Shown here in pieces: positions 21,463-31,138 of a DNA stretch of 64,000 bases. The stretch's first letter is position 1, and each line of letters starts with the position of its first letter. The stretch comes from Marasmius tenuissimus (taxonomy: Eukaryota; Basidiomycota; Agaricomycetes; Agaricales; Marasmiaceae): NCBI GenBank assembly GCA_029532415.1, contig JAQOTA010000035.1:124001-188000 (forward strand), in the 5' to 3' direction. The notes beneath the pieces are model-generated. The model had not been told where the DNA came from. It saw only the letters and a program-made list of their open reading frames with translations, and ran no database searches. The position numbers and the translations under genes were made by a program.

Positions 21463-23000
21463 CGTTCACTATGAACGTCGCTATACGCCACTGTACGCTA
21501 CTTGTACGCTACCCCGGTATTTTGATACGCGAGGTACGCTACTGATGTGTCAGCATAGCCACAGTTTTTGCCCTCGCCGTTGGAAAACTTTTAGTATTGG
21601 AACAGAGAATCTTGATGAGACTGCCTGTTGTGCATCTCCTAGCATACTCAAGGACCAATAAGGTCGACCGAAAATTTGGTTTCGGCATATCCCGATGGGA
21701 CTTGGGACATGCCGAAAAGTTTCGGCGGTGGCACGGTAAGAGAGAGCTATGGAAGCAGGGAAGCACATAGGCCTGTAACCGACCCCTCACAAGAAATGTC
21801 TTTGTGAGGCGCTTGCTCATTGACGGGCATGTCACAGGTCTGGGAAGCACAGCGAGAACGTTTTTTTTTTAGTCTCCATCTGTTGTGTTTCCCTTGAAAG
21901 CGACCCATCTCGGGAGAACACCCGGATAAATGACCTTTGCAGGATGGGAGTCACATTTGGACGAAATTTCGGACCGCCCAAAGTTTTCGGCACAAGAGCC
22001 TGAGACGCGTGACACACCGTGACATTTGGGTTCAACAACGGGGTCTGTGACCCGTGACCGTTGTTTTACTCGAAATGGTACAGTATTTTTTGTTCGTGGT
22101 TATCTTGACCACTGCTGGGTCTCATCGTGTTTACGATAGACGGGCGAATCAATGAGGATTATCATCTAGTCAAACACAGCCAGAGGTACCGGGGTATGGA
22201 AGGCCGGACGGCCGCGCTTTCCCATCATTGATGACTACTGATACCCTCGCTTCTCCTTCCCAATATGGATGTTTCCAAAAACTAGGACCCCAGAGACCAT
22301 AATCTGCTGGGTGCTGAGCCATTTCAAATACTCGATACGTAAGTCTGCAAAGGAGGTCAGATGTGAGTGGATGCGAGAACAAGGTGAGAATGGATGTGTG
22401 GGCACTGGAACAACGCAGATCAGCTAGTTATTGACTCCGCTCGTTTCTCTATGGTAAAAGTTATATCTAGGTCAGAATGGGAAGGCGAACAGAGTATGTC
22501 AAGAGATACTTAGCGCAATGTCGAGGCTCGGGATACACAGTAGTTGAACCAAGGTCTCACATGTTGATTCTTCATAGGTACTTGGGGGTCTGGGGCAAAT
22601 ACCTGAGCTGCTTATCAACTCCTTCACTCCTGAGAATATTTGTATGGCATCCACCTCCGTAGATTTGGAATCATTCAACTTGTCTTCAAGTAGAGCCAGA
22701 GGCTCCCTTCCGAGGTACTTAAAGACTTTGAACAGCTCGCTATTAGCGACTAGAAGAGCCAAGCAATCTGAGCGCGAGCTAAGTAGTTTTGAGGGCGTTA
22801 TGTTGTAGATGATATGTACTTGCAGAGTTCATAACTCATTGATATCACCTTCGAGAGTGCCAGAACGACAAGGTGGGAGCTCTTGTCAAGGCCGTGAGGG
22901 TCAATGATTGAACCCGGAGGCCTCGAGGTAGCAACAGTGATGATCAGTGGCTGAGCTCATTTGGTACGCTACTGGTACGCTACATGGTACGCCAATTTAG
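21463..23000. repeat. Region bounded by GTACGCTAC repeat clusters
   Basis: Clusters of GTACGCTAC lie at 21485-21545 and again at 22965-22990, with a reversed GTAGCG near 21462. The interior (21550-22960) has no recognised gene; several small ORFs lack motifs. Clustered subterminal words suggest a DNA transposon relic of about 1.5 kb. Exact termini are unresolved. Confidence 0.35.
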
Positions 23001-23106
23001 TATGCTCCGACGCAGGTCGAGGGTTCGATCGAAATTGAAAGTACCTGATACATGCCATTAAGTCTCTGGGAGGATTTACTCTGACAGCAAAATCAATCGA
23101 ACTGAA

Positions 23107-24636
23107 CTACTCTTGAGTGTAAGCTGGTGGAATAAGAGCGGTTCCCGGAGAATTTTCTGCCGTCTGTAGTGTCCCATATCGAAACCCGCTGTCCCGTTCC
23201 TGACGTGATTGACTATCAATGACCTCACGCTGCGCACGCTTCATGCTGGTAAAGTTTGCCGTCGACGATTCTCCATATGTGGACTCTGTCGTCCTAGGTC
23301 CTGTCGGAGATCGTGAACTCTGTAGAGGTTCGCCCGTCCAAACCTCCGACACGGTACTAGACGGCTCAGCTTTCCGCCTCCTATTATTCAACTCCCTTGG
23401 GCCACCCCTCCGCCTCCTCCACCTCCTTAGGAACCATAGCAGCCCACCGATCGCGATAAGGCCAAATATGCCACCCAAAACGCCACCCGCAATTACTCCA
23501 ACAGGGATCTTGTGATCAGACTTGCTCCCTTGCTCTCCTGGCCCAGATGAGCCTCCATTGATCTTCCTTCCGTCGTGTGCCACATAAAAATAGTCAATAG
23601 ACAAGAACTGCCGGGCATCTGTACCGGCGTGCAGTCCGGAGTAAGAAATGACCATCTCGTGCTCCGTATTACCATCAACCGGTAAAGTCTTGAAGAAGGG
23701 CTGGTTGCTCCATACTATCATTTCCGTTGAGTTGAAGGGGGCAACTTGTGACCCCGGAATCCCGAAAGAGACGACCTGACCGCTATCAATGCTGTAAGAA
23801 CCAGTGGTACTGTCAAAGCGTACCCCAGTGGCTCCGGCTTCGTTGTATCCGTACAAATATACTGATGTTCCTATCATACCGTCGCAAGAGTCAGGAAGAT
23901 ACTCTTGGAGAATCACTCGTGGAGGCGGACGCACCATTGAACTTGAAGGTCATTCTTGCATCTGGAGTTCGTGTCATATTCACGGAGAAGCCTTGCAACC
24001 AGGGCCACTCATTGCTTGTGTTGGAATAGAAGCAACTTCTTATATCGCTCGAATCCACCTTCAGTACTTCTTCTGCTAGGTTCGCGGTATCCACTGGGGA
24101 ATATTCGATCGAGTCCAACCAGAAAATTTGTTTCTCTGGAACGCTGACTGTGATATTCATAGTCAAGGTATGTCTTCCCTTCGGGAGCTGTTCTTCGCAC
24201 ATAACCAGATTGGTAGTGGAACCTATGAAGCTCGCGTATTCAACATGTTTGACAGAGTTGTTATCAACCTGGCAGGTGTATGTGGGGAATAGATCCAGTG
24301 AGTCCTGTTGTGGGGAATTCGCAGGAGGGGGGATTTTATGGTTGTCTTTGGCACCTCTGACTTGAACGAAGTCCCCTATCGAAGGGAATGAAACAAGGAA
24401 GGTTTGATTAGGTCAAGCTAGCAGAACCGCAAAGATTTAAACCCACCCTCAAAGGTGAATGTGAAGCTCGTTTGGGCGGAGTTAGTTCCGGTCATTGACT
24501 GGTTGTACGGGTCCCCGTTTGTGCCACCATTAACAAAAGTGGTTTCGTCGAAATTCCATACGCCTTCGTAAGTGATTCGAGGATCTTTGTCGTCCACTAT
24601 TATCCGACGAGGATATTGAATATCGAAGTTGGACAT
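23107..24636 (-). CDS. Single-pass membrane protein, paralogue 3
   Basis: Intact 464-aa paralogue with exons 24447-24636, 23935-24375 and 23107-23870 (introns 24376-24446 and 23871-23934; sum 1395 nt). The N-terminus MSNFDIQYPRRIIVDDKDPRI has no obvious signal peptide. The ectodomain has two halves: QVRGAKDNHKIPPPANSP, TTNLVMCEEQLPKGRHTLTM, IFWLDSIEYSP, then TSVYLYGYNEAG and EHEMVISYSG. Helix VGVIAGGVLGGIFGLIAIGG is followed by RRWRRRR and a cytoplasmic tail ending IPPAYTQE (PPxY). Intron positions match the paralogues at 10735 and 18432. The ectodomain resembles a basidiomycete family of repeated jelly-roll-like domains before a glycine-zipper helix; ligand unknown. Confidence 0.87.
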
Positions 24637-25539
24637 CGGTAACTGTAAACCTCTCGCCCGTAGAAGTATGTGAATGTGTTGATTAAGGTGGAGGGGATGG
24701 GGTGTGTACTGACAGTGATAGAACGCCGCCTCACCTAATGTATTTCCCTAAAGCTTGAATCAACTGGAGTTATTTCATCAGTTCTATGCTGTATCCACTT
24801 GTCTCGTAAGATAGATGAACGGATCGAGAATTGGCGGGTGCATAGCAAACCCCACCTGGATTCTCACGGTCAATATGATGGGATATCAGAACCTACTTCA
24901 CAAGTCTGATCAGTGAGCAGTCGGGTGCTCATGGGACACTCATCTAGCCAGAGGGAGACACTTTAACAGCGTGTGACCTCACTCGGGTGAATTACTCCGA
25001 TTACTAATTTTCGATGGTAGACGAGTCGTGATGATCAACGCATGCAAGCACAGGGAGAAATGATCATGAAACGACTTGCATTGGAATACATCATCTCTAC
25101 TACGAGTTTGACATCCTATTCTTGGGAAACCTGGTACACCTTGAACCTTGTTTTCATCGAAGACAAAGCTCCTACTCGTTGACTCTATGACTTCGGTCCA
25201 TTCTGGTTAGGGGTCGTAAGGGCTTCAAAAAGCGACCTGATTTAACAAAATACCCTCCAAAACCCCTTCCCAGATAGACCCAGAAACCTTCCCTTCAGTC
25301 GAACTTTTGACATATCTTGAATCATGAGAAGGCAAGACTTGAGTATAGGTCGTCTTTGATGTCTCCTCGAGATGCTACCCAGAGATCCGAGCCGGAAAAT
25401 CACCAACTGTGGCTGGTTTGATTGAAAGTCAGATATGATTTAGACTGATAAAGTGCGCTAATTATGGCAGAAAGAATTTATACAGCGAAATATACACAAA
25501 TAGCGACAATTCCCCCGACGACGCCCTCGACCAAACATA
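24637..25539. other. Upstream region of paralogue 3, no gene
   Basis: Shares upstream blocks with paralogue 1. The end of the region (CCTCGACCAAACATATGACAACGATAGCTTCACT) matches the leader of the repeat tract at 14.55 kb. No coding region supported. Confidence 0.45.
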
Positions 25540-25950
25540 TGACAACGATAGCTTCACTAAGGAACGCTACTGATAATGCCACTCGCGATATCAGTCAGAA
25601 CGCTGCTTGAAATACTTCTGGGACATCTGCTAACGATGCAGCTGAGAGTTCTGCTGGGATCAATATCGACAAGACTGCTGGGAATGGCGCTCGGACGACC
25701 GCTGATGGTACTGCTCGAAATGTAGCTGGGGCAGGCGTTGATGGCACTACTTGCGATGGAGCTCGGGCGACCATCAGCGAAGCTTCTGAGAGTGCTGGGA
25801 CGAGTATCAATAACACTGCTGGGAATGCCGCTAGGAAGGCCATCGACAGCACTGCTCGGGATACTGCTAGGATAGATAGCGCCGCTGGGGATACTACTAG
25901 GGCGAGTATTGACGGCGCTGCTAGGGATACAGATGGGACGACCACTCATA
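25540..25950 (+). repeat. Minisatellite-like coding repeat tract, copy 2
   Basis: Longer and better preserved than the tract at 14638. On + it is almost fully open, with peptide units such as NTAGNAARKAIDSTARD and RIDSAAGDTTRASIDGAARD; one TGA near 25606 breaks it. Composition (Ala, Asp, Thr, Asn, Arg) resembles LEA-like repeat proteins. The minus-strand ORF over it (25557-26072) is Ser/Pro-rich and probably a shadow. It lies about 0.9 kb upstream of, and divergent from, paralogue 3. Confidence 0.55.
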
Positions 25951-26778
25951 ATGCGAACGCTTTTCAGAGTGGCACTGGGGGCATTTTGCTGTCTAGTAGG
26001 ACATGATGTGCTCGTGTCTAGTAGGGCATGACAGCATCTGGTCTTGTGCAGGACCACTGCGACTGACAACAAAGGATGGATGGTAATTTCTTTGTCCTTT
26101 ATTTTCTTTCATAAATCAAGATCCCCGGACGACTCTCTAGATTGTTGCTTCCCAGACTAGAGCATGGGCCGCAAGGAACTGAATACCATCACCGACTTCC
26201 GGGCTGCTTGCCGATCTGCCGAGATATCCAATGACGAAGCTTGGTGCGGGATGCATGGTCTGAGATGATAGTGTATTCGACAGAGGTATCAGCACTTTGG
26301 ATCCAAAATTTGAGTATTTTGTGGGTTCAAGCCTGCGGTACTTGAATAACACTCTGGTCAGACAGTGTGGTACTATTTGTGCCACCTAGGCTCGAGCACT
26401 TTGGTATTGGCTGTATGGCGGTACTTGAATTTTTAAATGGCTATCTCACTGAGCTACACCAAAGGCTATTTGGAGCTCTTTCCGGGTAGATTGGTTTTGC
26501 TCTGAACGGCTGTCAACAGCCTGTGGCCGGCCTCTCTGAGCACCAAGTTTAATTCCTCGGTTCAGACGTGGGACTCTCCTGTGCCGCCAGCATTATGCAT
26601 GCTGCAAAGTAGATTTCCCTTATCATCTTGCCCTGAAATCCGGTGTATGGTGGCAAAATCACCACATTGTAAATGCCTTGAACACTTATAGCCTTGTCAA
26701 AGTAACTATTACCCAAAAAATTACCACTATCTGTCAGTTTGGCATGCAAAATGTTGTTAGTATCAAGCAGGGAAACCT
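25951..26778. other. No gene; weak tRNA-derived SINE-like segment
   Basis: On the minus strand near 26450-26480 the word GTGTAGCTCAGTGAGATAGC matches a tRNA A-box arm, followed about 70 nt on by a weak B-box-like GTGCTCGAGCCTAGG (near 26395). No acceptor stem forms, so this is at most a SINE relic. A Copia LTR begins at 26779. Confidence 0.25.
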
Positions 26779-27068
26779 TGTTGAATCTGTGGACTATTAT
26801 TAGGAGTATATCCGATGTCCCAGTTCACTCACTGATCATTCTCCTATGCCCGGGATTACTCCCGTTTACGCCTCATTATCAGTTATGCACATATGTACAA
26901 ACCTATGGTAGTTCCTGGCTCTACATGTATATAAGCAGGTATTTCTCTACTAGAATCTACAGCGCTTGAGCTTCTACGTCTCGCCTCTATTCTCTAAACT
27001 CTCCTGGTAAGTGTAGTTGTAGCCATGTCAGTAGTACCCACTGCGCTAGGTGTCATGCCAGCTCTACA
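26779..27068 (+). repeat. 5' LTR of Copia element C
   Basis: Begins TGTTGAATCTGTGGACTATT and ends GCCAGCTCTACA, homologous to the LTRs of element A. A TATA-like TGTATATAAGCAGG lies near 26925. Confidence 0.8.
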
Positions 27069-27081
27069 GGTTATGAGCTCC
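27069..27081 (+). other. Primer-binding site (half initiator-tRNA-Met type)
   Basis: GGTTATGAGCTCC directly follows the LTR and matches the complement of the anticodon arm of eukaryotic initiator tRNA-Met. Element A has GGTTATGGGCCC at the same place. Internal (half-tRNA) priming is known for Drosophila copia. Confidence 0.6.
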
Positions 27082-27449
27082 GGTTAGCCCTACTACCTTG
27101 ACTTGCACCATCACTAGCTGCAGTCAACAACTTGTGCTTTTGAGGCAGCAGTTGATAGTTGATGACCAGTGCCATTGCTGGCTGCAGTCAATGGCAACCC
27201 AGGCTATGCCTGTAAATGCCATTGACCTCTTAATTGGGTTGTTGATCAATGGCATTGATGTACTGTCCTCTGACAACATTGGATCTCACAGATCCAATGC
27301 TCATTATGGAGCATAGGCACCCATCTTGATGGCTGCTCCCCATGTTGTTCAGACACATGTTATGAATGATTTTGCTGAATATCAGCCTTGTGATAATGGT
27401 CCAATTGTGAATACTGTGAACAAGGACAACCCTGTACAAATCAAGGGTA

Positions 27450-27974
27450 TATTGAGCCAGCATAGTTAAATGCACAGTGAGATGAAACTAAAACCTCACA
27501 TATTGACTATAAGAGAATTCTTGTGTTCTTGTAGATGCTTGCTAGAGGTGATAATCGAGTAGATTGTCTTAAAGCTTTGAGACGCAAAGTCTCCAGCTTT
27601 TATACAAGAGTCCTTGTCTATCTACAAGTCATAGAACATAGGTAAGTGAGAATATAGCATATGGTACATATTGCATATCAGTAAGCATAAGTGCTCGAAG
27701 AGCAGAGTGAGTAAGTAGGCATAGTCATACTAGCTTTCTATCTAAGTAATCTAGAGAGAAAGCTCAGTCAGCTTTGAACGCTATTGGGTGCAAAGCTGAA
27801 CCTTGTTATAAACCATAGAGATAAGGTGTGAGTACTGACTAACTACAGAGTCTGTCTGAGTAAGTACAGGATCTTTCATACGAGTGCAAGTGTCATAGTG
27901 AAAGAGTCTATAAATAATAGACGCGTAAACAACACGTCAATAAAGTGTATCACATGGTATTCACATGTTCAACA
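27450..27974. mobile_element. Solo LTR, family D, copy 1
   Basis: 525-bp LTR (TATTGAGCCAGCATAG...CACATGTTCAACA) with 5-bp target duplication GGGTA at 27445-27449 and 27975-27979. Inserted in element C within the NPVQIKGKGTVFIKHH coding stretch, which resumes in frame after it. Confidence 0.88.
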
Positions 27975-28090
27975 GGGTAAAGGGACTGTTTTCATTAAGC
28001 ATCATGTCAAAGGACAAGACAGTGAAATGACTGAGCGTGTTACATGTCTCTATCCTGTCTGCTACATTGAGCACAGGCGCTTTGGACATC

Positions 28091-28470
28091 TGTCATGAAT
28101 TTCCCTCCTATCTTATCTTTTCTCCTTATCTTATCATTTTCCATCTTATCTATATCTTATCCCTCACATGACTCATATCTTATCATATAGACACATGGTA
28201 GATACATGAAGGGACTCACATGCTGTAGACACATGTTGGTCCTGTTTCAGATACTGTTTCACAATGTCATACCTTGATGTCATACCTCACCGTAGACACA
28301 CACTGTAGTCCTCTCAGTAGTATATAAGAAGTAGATACTCTGCATGTATTCCCCAGTCTTGAGCTGGTTTATTTCTCACCAGTATAGAGTTCTCTATTCT
28401 TTGCCTTGTTCCCTCTTGTCTGAAAGCTTAGTGCAACGCGTCACCAGGTCAGATCTGGTGATTGCTGACA
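28091..28470. mobile_element. Solo LTR, family F
   Basis: 380-bp LTR, TGTCATGAATTTCC...GATTGCTGACA, flanked by ACATC at 28086-28090 and 28471-28475. Inserted in the gag-pre-integrase motif of element C (HRRFGH-SDKALNKAQ). TATA-like AGTATATAAGAAG near 28320. Confidence 0.9.
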
Positions 28471-28584
28471 ACATCCTTCGGATAAAGCCCTCAATAAAGC
28501 TCAGAAACATACACAGAATTTCCCTCTTAACCTGAAAATGCCTACCAAAAAGACTCCTTTTTGTCATGGTTGTGCTGAAGGTAA

Positions 28585-29030
28585 TGTCATGAACGGCCTC
28601 TGTGACTGGGAACCTCTCAGGCCATCCAATCTGAGACTAGGGATCAAGGGTGAAAGAGATAGTTATTAAGCAACTACACCCTCAACATAGCACAAGCTAG
28701 GCAAGCGGTATGGACGAAATGGACAAGCTGGGGAACTATCTAAAAGTGACCATGAGTATATATGACAGTCCTAAGCTGTATACTGATCATGGGAGTGAAC
28801 TGTAAAGGGATAAATGATGTATCTGTGGATCTGATCAAAGGGGACCATGTACACATCAGTGGGAAACACAGGTAGCAATGTATCAAGGAAAGAATGATAT
28901 GGAACATCATAGAATGAAATGGGGATCATACAGTGATGCTGGGACATGTATCTGTGTGAAAAGAAGTGGAAACAAAGGGATGTTGACCAAGGGACTGGAA
29001 AAGTGAAGAATAGTGGGCAGATTCGTAACA
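28585..29030. mobile_element. Solo LTR, family G
   Basis: 446-bp LTR, TGTCATGAACGGCC...CAGATTCGTAACA, flanked by GGTAA at 28580-28584 and 29031-29035. It splits the integrase zinc-finger codons CHGCAEG-GKMHEK of element C. Confidence 0.9.
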
Positions 29031-30465
29031 GGTAAAATGCATGAGAAATTGTTCCCCAACTCTACAGAGAGAGCTTCTAAACTGTTTGAGCTCATTCATT
29101 CGGATTTAAAGGAGTATTCTATTCAGTTGTATCACAAATATAAGTGGTACATCTCTTTTGTTGATGACTGCACTTCCTTTGCATGGTCAAGACTCCTCTG
29201 TTGCAAATCTGATGCTGTTACAGCCCTAAGATATTTCATAGCTATGGTAAAGACACAGTTTGGTGTTGATATCAAGAAATGGATGTCGGATGGAGCAGGA
29301 GATCATAAATCAGACAAATTTGATGAGATACTGAAAGAGCATGGGATTGCTGTCAAGCAAAGTGTACTGTACACACCGCAACAAAATGGTCGCGCTGAAC
29401 ATCAACAGGACAATTCACAAGAAGGCTCAGGCTCTTCGCTTTGAAGCTTGTCTGCCTCAGTCCTGGTGGGAATTTTGTCATGAGCATGCCATTCACCTTT
29501 ACAATTGTACTCCTGTACAACAATTGAACTGGTTGACACTGTATGAGAAACTTAATGGTGAGGCACCAGATGTTTTACATTTTCGAGTTTTTGGCAGTGC
29601 AGCTTACATCTTCATTCTGGAAGATTGTAGACAGAACAAGTTGGCTCCTCGTAGTGAGCTGATGACCTTTATTGGTTATCAAGAAGGAATGAAAGGGTTC
29701 CTGTTCATGTGAACCAATAATTCCATAGTTAAAGGTTCTACCGCATTATTCAATGAGAATTTGTATCCTTGATGCCCTGATGCTAAAACTTGTGGCTTAA
29801 CACCTGTTGATGGTGAACCGTCACATTTGGGTGAAAATCCCAACATTCCTTTGGAAGATGATGACTCTGATGATAGTCCAGACAATGCTCCATTTTGAAA
29901 TCTCAGAAGTCGCTCCCACAACCTTCCTAAGAGACCAGATCCTAAGGTTGACGAACTTTTTGACAAGAAGAAAGCCAAGTTCATGGCTAGATGGGAATGC
30001 CAAGATTAAGGGAACACTGACAAGTTTCTTTGCATGTGTATCTGCCAGGAAGGCAAAAAGATCTTGATTGACCAATAGGACTATTTGAAAAGGGTCCTTG
30101 AACGCTTTGGGATGCAGAATGCAAAGTTTGCTCCTACACCTTTGCCTGCAGGCTATGTGCCTATGCCCAATGATGGTCCAGTCAATTCAGTTATCCGTGC
30201 CAAATTCCAGTCTGTAATTGGATTGCTTTTGAATATTATGCTGGGTACTTGTCCAGATATTGCCTATGCAGTAACAAAGCTATCTCAATTCTCTTCCAAT
30301 CCAATGCAGGAGCATCTCAATAAAGCTCTTAATATTTGCTGCTATCTTGCTGGCACATTAGGTTATGCCCTCATCTATAATGGTGAATCTGATGGTGATC
30401 TCCTTGTGTTCACAGACTCGGATTGGGCTGCTGATCCCATGAAACGCTGATCAAACACTGGAAAC

Positions 30466-31138
30466 TGTTGAGGCAGAGGTCCTGCCCACGCAGTGGCAGC
30501 ATGGGATGATGAGCCAGCATAGTTAAAGTGCACAGTGAGTATAACAAAGTAAACCTCACATGGGTAATACACAGAGTGTTCTTGTAGTCTTGAGATGCTT
30601 GAGAAGAGGTGATAATCGAGTAGATTGTCCTAAGGCTTAAGGCCTTTTGTCCAGTCTTTTATACAGAAGTTTCTGGTACATGTAATGAGTATTACACTAA
30701 CTGAAACTACTACTAGAAGTAGGTATTCGGCCCTAAAGGCGTAAAAGACATTAGTACTGTGTAAGTACTTCTACCATGAATGGTAGTATGCTTGGTGAGC
30801 ATAGTCGTGTTTGCCTCATGTATTGAAGGCTCTACTTATGCTATTGGATAGCGACTGTCTATAGTGTCATATATTATGAAACTAGATGTACGTAGTAGGG
30901 TACATAGACAGAGACGTAGTACTTGCATGAGAACGCAAGTGTTCTAGAGGCGTAGCTCTATAAATAGTGTGACGCGTAAACAACACGTCAACAGTGTATC
31001 ATATGATTTCCATCATGTTCAACATGGGACAGACTAGCTCACCTGGAGATAGGCTTAGAGGCAGCAACAAGAGTAGTAAAAGTACTGGTATTGCATGTAG
31101 ATACAGAGCTACTTATATACTATACAGAGGTGGCTGTA
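30466..31138. mobile_element. Truncated LTR, family E, holding a nested solo LTR
   Basis: Matches the reverse complement of the complete solo LTR at 43375-43632 from TGTTGAGGCAGAGG up to ATACAGAGGTGGCTGTA, then breaks off at the end of element B. It is interrupted at 30507-31024 by a family D solo LTR. It forms the junction between elements C and B. Confidence 0.75.
30507..31024. mobile_element. Solo LTR, family D, copy 2
   Basis: 518-bp LTR (TGATGAGCCAGCATAG...CATCATGTTCAACA) with TGGGA at 30502-30506 and 31025-31029. Nested in the family E LTR fragment. Confidence 0.88.

Larger units (their letters stand above)
26779..30465 (+). mobile_element. Ty1/Copia element C, internally deleted, shredded by solo LTRs
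   Basis: 5' LTR 26779-27068, then primer site and leader homologous to element A. Gag and protease are absent: the leader runs straight into FAEYQPCDNGPIVNTVNKDNP (27380). Integrase is present at 29013-29712, with HSDLKEY, MSDGAGD and QQNGRAE carrying the three acidic residues, but with a frame change after GRAE. Reverse transcriptase is deleted (29940: PKVDELFDKKKAKFMARW). The RNase H region 30085-30450 ends in FTDSDWAADPMKR at the LTR fragment 30466. Solo LTRs at 27450, 28091 and 28585 interrupt the pol frame. No 3' LTR. Not autonomous. Confidence 0.88.

Noticed and set aside
25557..26072. 171-codon minus ORF rich in SSIPS repeats
   Set aside because: It is the antisense reading of the minisatellite-like tract; the + reading has the more protein-like composition and a leader shared with the other copy.
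26450..26480. tRNA gene on the minus strand
   Set aside because: An A-box-like word exists but no paired acceptor stem and no proper B box at the right distance.
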